Assembly: GCA_963575745.1 (NCBI GenBank)
Contig: CAUYUJ010016897.1
Location: forward strand, 147,001 to 211,000
Length of the DNA: 64,000 nucleotides
From: Prorocentrum cordatum
Lineage: Eukaryota; Sar; Dinophyceae; Prorocentrales; Prorocentraceae
Reading direction: 5' to 3'
Shown: positions 8,873 through 19,200 of the stretch, piece after piece
Numbering within the stretch: position 1 is the stretch's first letter
How the letters are laid out: each line of letters starts with the position of its first letter
The notes under the pieces: generated by a model
What the model was told of the DNA's origin: nothing
Databases searched by the model: none
What the model saw: the letters and a program-made list of their open reading frames with translations, nothing else
Position numbers and translations under genes: made by a program

Positions 8873-11800
8873 ATGTACATGAGCATTCAGGGGTGTATGA
8901 GGACGTGTGCTGCCACGCAGCTTTCGGCTCATCGCTCGCGCCGCCCGCCAGGCCTCGCCATCATGCGGCGCCTCGCCTGCGGCCTGGCCCTCCCCTCGCT
9001 GGCTGGAGCACGCCCGTCTTCAGGCGGTGCGCCCCAGCACGGAGGAGAGGCTTTCCTGCGACATGCGGAGCGTAGGACGTACTTCTACCTTTACGATGAC
9101 AGCATCTACAAATACGATCACAGCGCCATTTTGGACCCGATCGTGAACAGCACCGCCGCCGCTGGTCCGTGCGGCACCGGGCTGCTGGGCGCCCCCGCGA
9201 GCGCCTGGCCTGAGCAGCACCAGGGGCCCTGCCCCACGCGCTGCCCCCCTGGGACTTCGACGGCTACTACTATGCCTACGCCGAGTACCAGCACGTCTCC
9301 TACGAGCACGCCCTCGTCAACTACGACACATGCATCGCAGTCGACCGCCGATTTTGCCGCAGCTGAGCTGACTCCTGCGTCCTCCGGCCACGCCTCGCAC
9401 CGCATGCAAGTTCAGCTACGAGGGCTACCATCACTCAATACGACGCCTGCGGTCGACCGTCGTACAGCATATCCTCGATGGCACCCTGTCTTCAGCTTGT
9501 CCTCGACCGTCGTGCAGCATATCCTCGACAGGGCCGCTGGCAAGGCCCAGGCACGCAGTGGCGGCTTCAGCCCCGCTGCAGTGCCCTGGCTGCCACCGCC
9601 CCCGCATGAGGCAACGCACGCCGCGCACGACCACCTGCGAGAGTTACCACCGACCACGACGCCTGCCGCCGTACGTCGCACCGTGTACCCTCCAGAGTGT
9701 CGCACCCCCACAGCGTGCCGACCTGACAGCTTCGACATTACTGACAGCGGTGGGTCGTGCCACGCTGGAAACCACGCCGATGAGCCAGCGCCGCAGACGG
9801 CTCCACCGTGGCCCCCACAGACCACAGGCGCCTCGCTGCGAGCCATCTGGCTCCTCGTGCCCTACCTGTGCATCACCGTGGAGCCCAACACGCTATGTGG
9901 GCTGCTAATTATGGCCGTGCTTAGCACCCACGCACACGGCCTGACTACCAGCAACACAGAGAGTCCCGCTTCCCCTCTGTGCGCCAGGGGTGAACCTGAT
10001 GAGGACCCCGCCTTCTGGCACCTGATGAACATCCGAGCACGGCTCATCCCGTGCGCCGCGGCGTGGGCACCAGGGGAGGACCATCAGGACGTTTACTGGG
10101 CATGGCTCGAGGACTGCGTCCCGCACGTCCTGGCGACGCTCCATCTGCCACAGTACGACCACCTTTTCCAGGAGGACTCCGTGGAGAAAAACGACGCCCT
10201 GCGCCACCGCACCGCGGTCGACATGTGCGAGGATATCTGGCACAGAGCGGGCCCCGACAGACAGCGCACCAACCGCAACCTCACTCGTATTCAGGGCAGC
10301 CACGAGTACCCCACCCGCTACCTTGGCCTCCTTCTGGAATGCCAGGGCGCTCGTGCCCAGCTCGTCGGCCCTGAGGCTTTCGCGGCACCACTGCCGCCAT
10401 ACCTCTCACGGGCCCACGCCTTGCTGCCAAGAGGCCTCCCTCCGCCCGACCAAGACGCCCTGGCGTATCTCGTGGATGCGATCTCGCACCACCCGCCAGA
10501 CCTACAGCCGCTTGTCGAGGCGGAGCTCGCCGCGGCACCGATGGAACCGCTAAATCTACCACCGCCCGCTGGCCCCCCCGCCCAAAACGCCACGTGTGAC
10601 CAGCCCGCGGCCGACGCTGAACCGCTTCTGTTTCAGCACGCAGCTGCCAGCGATATCAGCAACATATCCCTGGACTCGTTCCACGTGTCGGACGATAGCC
10701 AGACCGACTCCATCCACGACACGGAAGCCCAGGACCCCGACGGCACGCCACCGCCAAGTGACGCTGCCCAGCGCGACCGTGACAGCGATCCCCACACAGG
10801 GCGCTCCCGGTCGCGCAGCAGTGCGCCCAACAACTCGGCCCAGGCCGACCCCAGCGCACAGCTCAGCGACGCCGAAGGTGCCACCGCCGCCGACGAGCCA
10901 GGCCATGCCACCGCACCGCCAGCTCCCACCAGCCCGCGCAGTGGCGGCTTCAGCCCCGCTGCAGCACTGGCTGGACCTGGGCGTCTTCAGACCTCAGGTG
11001 GCAGGACCCCGTCCCGCACCCTTGTCCGCCGAGCTAACTCGACTGACTCCAACTCCAGCCCCGTCGACCACTGGCAGGCTGGCCTCGACAACGATCCCAT
11101 CGAGGACGCGGACCCCGACGCCAGCGGCTCCCATGAGGCCCCGCACAGCGCAGCGGCCTCTCGACGCTGCGGCTGTCTCATCTGCCTCTTCGTGGTCACG
11201 TACGCCATCTTGGTAGCCATGCCGTACCAGGACCAGATCGACGGGTACCTGCCGACACCGAGCCGAGACCCCAGCTACCGGCAGCGACGACGCCGTGAAG
11301 CTGCGGCACCAGGCCCATCCGTGTCCACTACGCCCCGACGCACAATAGCATACGACGCCGCGCCCGCCCTGTGGGGTCTTCTCAGGTGGACCAGCGCCAA
11401 ACTCAGGGACACTGTCTCGGGCGGAGCCAGCGCAGTCGGGTCTGGCCTCTGGGGCGCCCTGAAATGGGCCAGCGGCAAACTCGGAGCTATCGCCACAGGC
11501 GGAGTGGTTTGCGGTCTCCTCCTGGTCGGCGCCAAACTTCTCGCTCAAGGAGCCGTCGGACACGTAGGAGCCCGCATCTGTGCGCGCGTCCTGGACTCAC
11601 CCACGGCCCAGTGGTGCCTCCGCTGTTGCCAACCGATCAGGAGCCCGCGCGATGAGGCCCCATACACGCTTCCGCGCACGCATCCCGACGACCCCGAGAG
11701 CCAGCACGTGCATCCCCTTCGACACCCGCTGCTACAGGAACACTACGCCGCTGCAGTTGCCGCCGCAGTCGCCGATGTCACCGCCGCCACCACCGCCGCC

Positions 11801-14800
11801 ATCGTCGAAGTCACTGCCGCGGTATCGCGAGCCTCGTCTGTCACGCCACGGTCGACCAGCCCGTCCCCGCGAGACGGCCCCACAAGCGGCGCGGCCTCTG
11901 GCAACCCGCCGACTCACGAAGCCGACGCAGCTCAGGCCACCGACGCCGAGGCAAGCGAAGCACGTGAGCGCACCCTCGACGGCGACGGCGTGCACGGAGC
12001 GCCCGACGACGAAGCGGATGCAAGCAACGCCCGTGGTTCCTCTTCCGACATGGACACCCAACCACCACGACGGCGAGCACGCCACGCATCACCCGCCAGG
12101 CCCCAGGCGCCTTCAGGCCCTGGTACGCCCCACCCAGCCCTCTGGCCACCGACGCGCAACTTACGCAGCACCATCCAGCGCGACCCAGCGGTCCCCGTCC
12201 CGCCGACGAGCATCCTCACCTCCCTGTACCAGAACGGCTTTGCGCTTGGTAACAGTGGCGTGACCACGGAGGACATCGAAGACGCCCTGCGACTCCACGA
12301 CCATCCTCGATACACCCATGACCCAACGCTCCAAGCGCTGGCGCCGTGGACTGACATCATGCAGAGGCCCCCGAACCGACTCACTTGGGTGCTGGAAGAC
12401 TCGGGCGGGAACTCAGGCGAGACGATCTTCCCCTACCTCACGTGGGACCTCCGTGCTCCTACCACTGACACGCCCACGGTCTTCTGGCACGGGACCCGCG
12501 GCGACCTTGCGGCCCGTCTTGCTTTCAACGGAGGTCACCTCCTGCCGGGCCCCCGCCGTGAAGCGAAGGGCCGAACCGCCACAAATGTCGACCGCACGTA
12601 CGTGGGTGTGCACCCGTCGCTGGCCGCGTGGTACGCGGTGCCGCCTCACCCGCCCCGCAGCCTCGAAGACGACACCCTCGCCTGGGGACCCATCGCGCTC
12701 TGGATGTGCGAGGCTACCAAACCGCCGCGCGGTGAGAACTGGCACAACTTCGTGAACGGGGAGGCTCACGGAGCGCGCCTCATCTACCCACGGGTCCTGG
12801 GCCTCCTCATCCGCATGGACTGGTGTGCCCCCACCGAAGCTGCCTCCAGGTGCCGTGCCCTCCCGCACACCTGTGGCATGGGCGACTGCACGCACGCCCT
12901 CCACATTGCCGGCTTCGATCACCCAGACCTCCGCGAGGCGGCTGAAGCCCGCGACCAGGGGGCAAAGATCTGGCGCCGGCTGGACACCGTGGCAGCGTGG
13001 CCACCGCCACAGGCACTATACTCGCCAGAGGCAGCGCGAGCATGGGCTACACAGCACTACGACACCGAAGCAGCCACCAGGGCCGACCCCAACCAGCCCC
13101 GTCCGCGTGCCTCGCTTCGCAAGCTCCAGCTGGACCCGCAGCCACTGATCGACCTGGTGTACACTGCCACGGCGCAGGCTGTACCCGAGCGGGGGCAGTC
13201 TGACGTACGAGCGCCGCGCCCCAGCGGCTCCAGCCCTGGGGCCGCGTCTGGCCCATCGCACACCTCTCAGCCAGGTGCCGCCTCGGGACACAGTCCAGAC
13301 CGCTCACCGACGGCATCGGGAGCCGACGACCGCCGTGCGCCGTCCCTTATCAGCGCGGCCGCCGCCCTCGCCCGAGGCCATGCTCGCTCACGGCGCTCCG
13401 CCTCACGTTCGTCACGGCAGAGCGGCGGCAACTCCGCCTCTGACAGCAGCGACATCGACACGTGGGAGCACATCGAGACGGAAGAGGAGCCGACCGCCTA
13501 CCACGTCCTCGCCTTCCACGTCCGCGATGTGCGGTCCCGTGTGAACGCCCCTGGCGTCGAGGTCTGGCTCGACCCAGGCGAGCATCGCGATGGCGCCTAC
13601 CTACCGTGGGGGGCGACCGTTGTGGGCCACCGCGTCACTGACCCTGCGGTTGCGGGTCGCGATGGCTGGGTCATCCTTCACCGCGACCACGGCGACACCA
13701 CCGCCAGGCTCTGGGCACCGACCCAAGTCCACGTCAAGGCGGACGACACTTGGCGCACGGTCATGATCGCAGCGGACCTGGGGCCCCAGTGGATCCAGCG
13801 CCATGCTGACGACGCTCGCCTCCCCGCGGAGGCGGTCCGCACTACAGGCCAGTCCTGGTTCGCCGACGTCTGGCCTTTGTGGGATCGACCCCGACCCCAC
13901 CCAGACGACGCAGTCACCGACGAGCAAGCGTTCCCGCCCCTACCAGGACGCTGGATTTGCCTACAGTGCCGATTCCAATGCTGCCAGTATTGTGCTGCCC
14001 GCCGCAACACGCAGCTCGGCACCTCGGGCCAACCGACGTGCCCTGACTGCTCCCTCAGCGGATTGCGTGCACCTATGGACTGGTCCACGGACTACTCTTG
14101 CAACAGCTGGACGTGCGTGTACAGCGCCGACGACAGGGCCGCCGACACATGCTGCCTCTCCAGCAGATGCCCACATCCGCCTCGTCCGCACAGCCTGTTC
14201 GACGTCCGTGCCACAGGGATGCCTCCGCACATCCTCGCCCGCCAATACGGCAACGCGCCAGCCCAGCACGACCTCATGGAGCCTCCCCGAGCGCCTTCAG
14301 GCCCCGGGGGGGAGCCTCCGCAACCAGGCCAAGCAGGATACCAGGGCCAATGGTATCTACCACCGAGGCCGCGTCGCGTCCCCAAGCAGGGATTGCCCGA
14401 CGGCACGAGGCGGCCACCAGGGTTCACAGGGACGGGGATGCCTGAAGACCCGTCTCCCGACCAACCGCTGTGGAAGGAAGGCTACGTGCTCTTCGGCCCG
14501 CACCAGGCCCTCAAGGAGGATTTCATCTTCAACAAAGCGGTGCGCCGACCTTACTCCCTAGCCATCACCAACATGTACAGGGATCGTGTCACAGTCAGGA
14601 CCGTCTGCGAGTCTATCGCCGAGCGCATCCACACTACCCGCACGCGCTGGCGGGATGTGGTACTGTACTGGGATGCCGAGGGCGGCCCTGGGCCTCAAGC
14701 TCTCGACTACGACATGCGCCTCTGTGACGCCATGGTGAGTCGTGCCACGACCGAAGCCGAGTTGAACCACGACCGCAGCAACCGTGGTAGCTTCTGTCTC

Positions 14801-16270
14801 TATGGACCAGCGCACCAGCGGGCTGTGAACATCACGGTGCTCCCCGAGCCGCAGAACATTGACTTCGTGGAGCATGTACGGCGCTACTCACCCGACGGGG
14901 AGACTTACCCAGACCATGCCTTCGAGCACGTCTACCAGGGCTGGCGGCGGCCCGACGTGCCGCCCATCCTCCCCGACACCCGCCCGCTCTCGAGAGCCGA
15001 CCAACAGCGCTACCAGCAGCACCAGCAGCGCACCCAGCAGCGCGACCAACGCGACGCAGGTCAGCCGAGCACGCCACGCAACCGCTCTCCCGCGCGCGTC
15101 CCGACAGGCGACAGAGCGGTGTACGGCGGGGGCGCCGCCTACCACCGTGGCCCCATTGGTGCCAGGCCCGCGGCGGCAGGGGCAGCCGCCTCCAGCTACG
15201 GCCACGTCCCCCACGCCAGGGTGCACCCAGCGGTCGTCGGCTACCCGCGCGCACTCGGCAGGCTCCCCCACGGGCCACCTCGCCCGCGCCAGGGTCCACG
15301 CGTGCCTGGGGCCATTACCCAGGCCGCCACGACAGCACCGCCAGCAACCAGTCCGCAGCGGCACCCCCTGCGGCTTCAGCCCAGGGGGCTGCACCAAGCC
15401 GCGGCAGGACAGGGCGCCCCGCAGGATGGCGCGAGGCGAACGTGCGCGCCTGGCAACCGCGCCAACACACGCCCCCGCCAAACGTGGCCGCAGCGCAGCG
15501 CCCTGCCCAGGCAAAGCCCGCCCCCCCTGAGCGCGAGCGGCAGCCGCTCGTCCCGCTCGTCCTCACGCACACCCGGGCACACCACAGCGCCTCCCCGCGG
15601 CACAGCGAGGGTAGTGCCCACCGCGTCAGCCCCCGGCCTGACGCCGCCGACCCTGACCAGGCTGCAGCCTCGGCGGCGGGCGGCACAGGCGGCTCCCGCC
15701 CGCCCAGCCCAGCACCCAGCGCAGCGCCGATCCGCTCCCCGAGCAGGGCGGACTCTGCGCGCGCCAACGCCCAGGCGGCCTCGCCACGTGACCGCCACAC
15801 GGGCGGGCGCGTCCCGCGCAGCCGGCCCAGCAGCCGCCACAGCTCGCGCAAGCCCCCTGGGAGTTCCACGAGCTCGCCGCCCCGCGAGACTCAGGCTGAC
15901 GCCCAAGCCCCCGAGGTGGTGCCACGTTTCGGTGCCGGCGCCAAAGACCCTAACGAGGTCGACCTCGAGCCGACGCCGTCCACGGACCAGGAGCTGCCAC
16001 CGCTCACCCGCGTCGTCGCCCCCGACGAGGCGCCGACCTTCGACCCCTACAAGCACAAGTACTCCGTCAAGGACCTCGCGGCGGGCTTCGGCGGCGGCTC
16101 ACCGCTGTCTCCTCAGAGCCACGGCGGCGCCCCCGCCACCTCTGCCGCTGCCGCGGCAGCGGCGGCCCCGCGTGGAGTCAGCCCTGTCCGCAACGCGAGC
16201 CTCGCGGCAGCGGGCATGGACGAGGCCCAGCGCCAGGCCACCGACCGCGCCGCTCGCCACGCCCAGCTAG
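8873..16270 (+). CDS. LINE copy B ORF2, large accessory protein of unknown function
   Basis: The frame opens at GTG 8861; the first ATG is 8873. It is open to 16270, but sense probably moves into the EEP frame near 15300, giving ~2,150 real residues. Residue numbers below count from 8861. Visible parts: hydrophobic stretches near 328-355 (IWLLVPYLCITVEPNTLCGL), 770-790 (LICLFVVTYAILVAM) and ~882-900. A short internal repeat TTPAVDRRTAYP / TTPAAVRRTVYP lies near bases 9440 and 9658. A candidate ADP-ribosyltransferase-like stretch sits at ~1205-1265 (FWHGT ... TYVGVHPSLAAWYA). A Cys cluster at ~1697-1735 (CLQCRFQCCQYC ... CPDC) looks zinc-binding. The rest is Ala/Pro/Ser-rich. A protein this large upstream of an EEP-RT ORF is unusual for a LINE. 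Function unknown. Confidence 0.65.
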   Translation: MYMSIQGCMRTCAATQLSAHRSRRPPGLAIMRRLACGLALPSLAGARPSSGGAPQHGGEAFLRHAERRTYFYLYDDSIYKYDHSAILDPIVNSTAAAGPCGTGLLGAPASAWPEQHQGPCPTRCPPGTSTATTMPTPSTSTSPTSTPSSTTTHASQSTADFAAAELTPASSGHASHRMQVQLRGLPSLNTTPAVDRRTAYPRWHPVFSLSSTVVQHILDRAAGKAQARSGGFSPAAVPWLPPPPHEATHAAHDHLRELPPTTTPAAVRRTVYPPECRTPTACRPDSFDITDSGGSCHAGNHADEPAPQTAPPWPPQTTGASLRAIWLLVPYLCITVEPNTLCGLLIMAVLSTHAHGLTTSNTESPASPLCARGEPDEDPAFWHLMNIRARLIPCAAAWAPGEDHQDVYWAWLEDCVPHVLATLHLPQYDHLFQEDSVEKNDALRHRTAVDMCEDIWHRAGPDRQRTNRNLTRIQGSHEYPTRYLGLLLECQGARAQLVGPEAFAAPLPPYLSRAHALLPRGLPPPDQDALAYLVDAISHHPPDLQPLVEAELAAAPMEPLNLPPPAGPPAQNATCDQPAADAEPLLFQHAAASDISNISLDSFHVSDDSQTDSIHDTEAQDPDGTPPPSDAAQRDRDSDPHTGRSRSRSSAPNNSAQADPSAQLSDAEGATAADEPGHATAPPAPTSPRSGGFSPAAALAGPGRLQTSGGRTPSRTLVRRANSTDSNSSPVDHWQAGLDNDPIEDADPDASGSHEAPHSAAASRRCGCLICLFVVTYAILVAMPYQDQIDGYLPTPSRDPSYRQRRRREAAAPGPSVSTTPRRTIAYDAAPALWGLLRWTSAKLRDTVSGGASAVGSGLWGALKWASGKLGAIATGGVVCGLLLVGAKLLAQGAVGHVGARICARVLDSPTAQWCLRCCQPIRSPRDEAPYTLPRTHPDDPESQHVHPLRHPLLQEHYAAAVAAAVADVTAATTAAIVEVTAAVSRASSVTPRSTSPSPRDGPTSGAASGNPPTHEADAAQATDAEASEARERTLDGDGVHGAPDDEADASNARGSSSDMDTQPPRRRARHASPARPQAPSGPGTPHPALWPPTRNLRSTIQRDPAVPVPPTSILTSLYQNGFALGNSGVTTEDIEDALRLHDHPRYTHDPTLQALAPWTDIMQRPPNRLTWVLEDSGGNSGETIFPYLTWDLRAPTTDTPTVFWHGTRGDLAARLAFNGGHLLPGPRREAKGRTATNVDRTYVGVHPSLAAWYAVPPHPPRSLEDDTLAWGPIALWMCEATKPPRGENWHNFVNGEAHGARLIYPRVLGLLIRMDWCAPTEAASRCRALPHTCGMGDCTHALHIAGFDHPDLREAAEARDQGAKIWRRLDTVAAWPPPQALYSPEAARAWATQHYDTEAATRADPNQPRPRASLRKLQLDPQPLIDLVYTATAQAVPERGQSDVRAPRPSGSSPGAASGPSHTSQPGAASGHSPDRSPTASGADDRRAPSLISAAAALARGHARSRRSASRSSRQSGGNSASDSSDIDTWEHIETEEEPTAYHVLAFHVRDVRSRVNAPGVEVWLDPGEHRDGAYLPWGATVVGHRVTDPAVAGRDGWVILHRDHGDTTARLWAPTQVHVKADDTWRTVMIAADLGPQWIQRHADDARLPAEAVRTTGQSWFADVWPLWDRPRPHPDDAVTDEQAFPPLPGRWICLQCRFQCCQYCAARRNTQLGTSGQPTCPDCSLSGLRAPMDWSTDYSCNSWTCVYSADDRAADTCCLSSRCPHPPRPHSLFDVRATGMPPHILARQYGNAPAQHDLMEPPRAPSGPGGEPPQPGQAGYQGQWYLPPRPRRVPKQGLPDGTRRPPGFTGTGMPEDPSPDQPLWKEGYVLFGPHQALKEDFIFNKAVRRPYSLAITNMYRDRVTVRTVCESIAERIHTTRTRWRDVVLYWDAEGGPGPQALDYDMRLCDAMVSRATTEAELNHDRSNRGSFCLYGPAHQRAVNITVLPEPQNIDFVEHVRRYSPDGETYPDHAFEHVYQGWRRPDVPPILPDTRPLSRADQQRYQQHQQRTQQRDQRDAGQPSTPRNRSPARVPTGDRAVYGGGAAYHRGPIGARPAAAGAAASSYGHVPHARVHPAVVGYPRALGRLPHGPPRPRQGPRVPGAITQAATTAPPATSPQRHPLRLQPRGLHQAAAGQGAPQDGARRTCAPGNRANTRPRQTWPQRSALPRQSPPPLSASGSRSSRSSSRTPGHTTAPPRGTARVVPTASAPGLTPPTLTRLQPRRRAAQAAPARPAQHPAQRRSAPRAGRTLRAPTPRRPRHVTATRAGASRAAGPAAATARASPLGVPRARRPARLRLTPKPPRWCHVSVPAPKTLTRSTSSRRRPRTRSCHRSPASSPPTRRRPSTPTSTSTPSRTSRRASAAAHRCLLRATAAPPPPLPLPRQRRPRVESALSATRASRQRAWTRPSARPPTAPLATPS
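9451..9533 (+). repeat. ~26-bp direct repeat inside ORF2
   Basis: The segment tcgaccgtcgtRcagcatat followed by cctcga occurs twice, near 9452 and 9508, separated by about 30 nt. The second copy differs at one base. Confidence 0.7.
9546..9590 (+). repeat. fold-back cassette, core GGCTTCAGCC, long imperfect arms
   Basis: Core 9563-9572, bulged C at 9562. The left arm GGCACGCAGTGG pairs with CCGCTGCAGTGCC through one bulge and one wobble, and pairing continues outward as CCAG/CTGG. Encodes SGGFSPA. Confidence 0.75.
10936..10965 (+). repeat. fold-back cassette, core GGCTTCAGCC
   Basis: Core 10946-10955 with bulged C. Arms GCGCAGTGG and CCGCTGCAGC pair with one bulge and one wobble. Encodes SGGFSPA, as at 9563. 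Confidence 0.7.
10975..10999 (+). repeat. fold-back cassette, variant core GTCTTCAGAC
   Basis: Arms ACCTG (10975-10979) and CAGGT (10995-10999) enclose core 10983-10992. The core differs from the usual one but keeps its internal pairing (GTCT/AGAC). Confidence 0.6.
12103..12123 (+). repeat. fold-back cassette, variant core GCCTTCAGGC
   Basis: Arms CCAGG (12103-12107) and CCTGG (12119-12123), bulged C 12108, core 12109-12118. The core carries paired changes (GCCT/AGGC instead of GGCT/AGCC). Confidence 0.75.
12475..12655 (+). other. candidate ADP-ribosyltransferase-like motif within ORF2
   Basis: Translated in the ORF2 frame this region gives FWHGTRGDLAARLAFNGG, a variable loop, then TYVGVHPSLAAWYAV. 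The order H-G-T, helix ending in N/I-x-G, then Y-x-x-x...A-x-x-Y resembles the beta-strand motifs of PARP/ART-fold enzymes (His-Gly-Thr and Tyr-x-Ser strand followed by A..Y helix). The third catalytic position is not identifiable by eye. Tentative. Confidence 0.35.
13218..13242 (+). repeat. fold-back cassette, core GGCTCCAGCC, 7-bp arms
   Basis: Arms GCCCCAG (13218-13224) and CTGGGGC (13236-13242) are perfect. Bulged C 13225, core 13226-13235 with one change in its 2-nt centre. Confidence 0.78.
14282..14312 (+). repeat. fold-back cassette, variant core GCCTTCAGGC, 10-bp arms
   Basis: Core 14293-14302, bulged C 14292. Arms CCTCCCCGAG and CCCGGGGGGG pair at nine of ten positions, one by wobble. 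Same compensated core as at 12109. Confidence 0.65.
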
Positions 16271-19200
16271 TGGCTGACGCGCTGGCAGGGCGGGCGCCGC
16301 CGCAGCCACAGGGCCCACCGCCCGAGGCGAGCGCGGAGGGCGCACACGAACAAGCTGTTCCAGCTGATGCTGCTCATCACGGCACTGACGGGGCGGGCGC
16401 GCCGCCGCAGGACGGACCAGCGGTGTCGCGTGCGCAGTATTCGCGCGCGCGCTGCGCCGCTGCCGCGCCGCGCTGCCGCCGCTGGTTTGCTTTTGCTCTT
16501 GCGCTCGGCAGGATGGATCGAGGAGTCGCCTCCCTCTCCCCCTGCCGCCGTCTCACCTCTCCTCCCTCCGCCCCCCACGGTACAGGAGTGAGGAGGTTTT
16601 TTCGAGGCATTTTTGCAGATGTTTATGAACCCCCCCCGGCGCAGCGTCGACCATGCCTTGCCTACACTTTTGGCCCGACGGCGGCTTCAGCCCCGTCCAA
16701 GCCAATCTGCTGCGACGCCATGAGCTCCCACTGTGGCCAGGCCTCCTACCTGGGTGACGGCCAGGCCGCCCTCCACCGTGCGGGGCGTGCTAACCCCAGC
16801 TCCACCGACGGAGATGGGCCAGGTCGCTCCATCCACCTCGTCAGCCTCAACATCACGAGTCTTCCAGCGAACTGGCCAACCATTACCGCCCTAGGTGTCG
16901 ACCACAACGCCGCAGTCATAGCGCTGCAGGAGACCCGTCATGCCAAGCCTACCAGGCAAGCCATCGCCACCAACGCCGCCAATCCACACCACGGAGGATA
17001 CCAGGCCAGTCTGGGACCTGACCTGGACCTGGCGCGTGCCCAGCGCAAAGCTGCTCACGGTGGCACGGACCACACGGTCGAGGGCAACACCGGCGCCTCG
17101 GGCGGGGTTGCCATCCTCTCTAAGGACGCCATCGTCGACTCCACCGTCGACGACATTGCGACCTGTATCGCCACCCTCAAGGCCAAGAAACGATGGCACG
17201 AGGTCTTCCTCCCGCTCTGCACCCAGCACCGCCGCAGGCGGCGACGAAACAACCACGGTCCCGCTGGGATCTACATTGCGAGCCTCTACGGGGTCGCTGG
17301 AGGGGACAGCACCGATATATTTCGGCTTGCTGATTGCGCCGCCGCGAGGGTCGGCTCAGCCCCGTATTTCATTTGTATGGACGCCAACACGAACATCGAC
17401 GACAATCCACACCTGCTGCACATGATGCAGCACGGATGGTCCAACGTCGCTGAAGGCACACCAGACCACACCATGCACACATATGGCAATATCCCTGACT
17501 GGGACCGCGTCACCAAGTGCCCCCGCACTTCGCGCATCGACTATGTCATCGCCAACCAAGCTGCGCGATCCCTTGTCACCGACTTCTGCTATCTGCGTGA
17601 CTTGCCAGCGAAGTCCCATGTTGGCCTGCAGGTCACACTCGACCTAAGCCGCCTCGATCACACGGCCCCACGCCTTTTGGCCCCCACGCCATACCCTCCA
17701 AACGACGGAGCTCATGAGGACCACGAACTCCAGGCACTAGGGACCCACATCGCCGGACGATACCACGACCGCATGGAGCAGGCTGACGCACGCGACGATG
17801 TGGAACGCATGTTCGCCCCGGCAAACGAGGCCAGCCATGAGTACCATCTCACCCGGCTGCGGGACCTGCCGCCCCCACCGCCAGACCACCCAAAAAAGAA
17901 GGCCCCTACCATGCACGGGCTCACACCCACGTTCGAGGAGCGACCCGCCGTCCCCCGCGCCTTTCCCACCTACGGAGCTTCCACGATTCACATGAACCGC
18001 CTGCGCAAGCTCCATCGGCAACTTTGCGAGCTTCGTTTCATTGGACTGCACCATCATATAGACTGCCGTGCTATCCCGCCGCACCTGGCGCAACGCATCG
18101 ACTGCACGTGGACCGCGGCCCGCCTTCTCTGCCACAAGCTGCGCCCCACGGCCCTCCTGGCTTTTCCTGACGCCTGGACCCCCGGCGTGCCAGCGCCACG
18201 CGGAGAGCAGCTCGATCGTCTGATCCAAAATCTAGACTCGGAGCTGGCGCGACGTGCAAACCGAGCCAAAGCTGAACGCATCAAGATCTGGTCTGAGGGC
18301 GTCCGCGAGCCAAGCGGGCGAAAGGCGGCCATATACGCACGGGCTGCCGACTGCTCGCCCACGGCGTATCTCCGCACGCCTACCACTCCCGACGATGCAC
18401 AGCTCCACTGCGACATCACCGCCTTCAACCCTGACCAAGCTAGCACGGACGACAGTGACGCCGACACCGACGCCGGCGGCTTCAGCCCCGGCGACGGTAG
18501 CTCGCCCGACACGGACAACGACGACGGCCCCATACGTGGCCCACTACCAGCCCAGGTCCCCGACGCCCTCCCCGCCAACGCTATCGTTGCCAACACCAAA
18601 GACATGCTCAAGCTTATGGTCGACACCTGGGAGCCCATCCTGGGCACGTACCGCGCTCGCGCGGGCCATGACGCCGAAGCTATGCCGACGTGGGCGGACT
18701 TCTACGACGAATACCGCCAAGAGCTGCCTACGCCATCACCAGCAGCCCCCTTCCACCTTACCGACGACCAACTCATCCACTTCATTCGCACCCGTTCACC
18801 GCGCCGCGCGGGGGGACTCGACGGCTGGACGACCAAGGAGGCAAAGGAGTTACCCGACGACATCCTTCGCCTCTTCGCCAGCGTCTTACGTGCTATGCAA
18901 CGCACTGGCACCATCCCCGAGCCCCTCCTGCACGTGCCAAACCCGTGCCTCCGAAAAGGCCGAGGGGAACTCCCGACGGACCAACGGCTTCTCTCGGTTC
19001 TTTCCGTGTGGATGTATGCGTGGGAGGCGCCGGCCTACCGTAGCCTCACGACCTGGCGGCAAGGATGGACCCATGCCACGAGCTTCGGCGCCGTTCCCAA
19101 AGCCACCATTGGGGATGTCAGCACTTCTCTCGCCCTGCGCATCGAACACGCCAGGACTTTACTCCTCCCCTTAGCTGGAGCAGCCCTTGACCGACAGAAG

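Noticed and set aside
9015-9037. Cassette-like inverted repeat GCACGCC ... GGCGGTGC
   Set aside because: Core is not self-complementary and the arms need a bulge; too weak to count with the others.
9121-9140. Dinoflagellate spliced-leader relic (ccattttgg match)
   Set aside because: Only 9 bases match; the rest of the leader sequence is absent here and elsewhere in the window.
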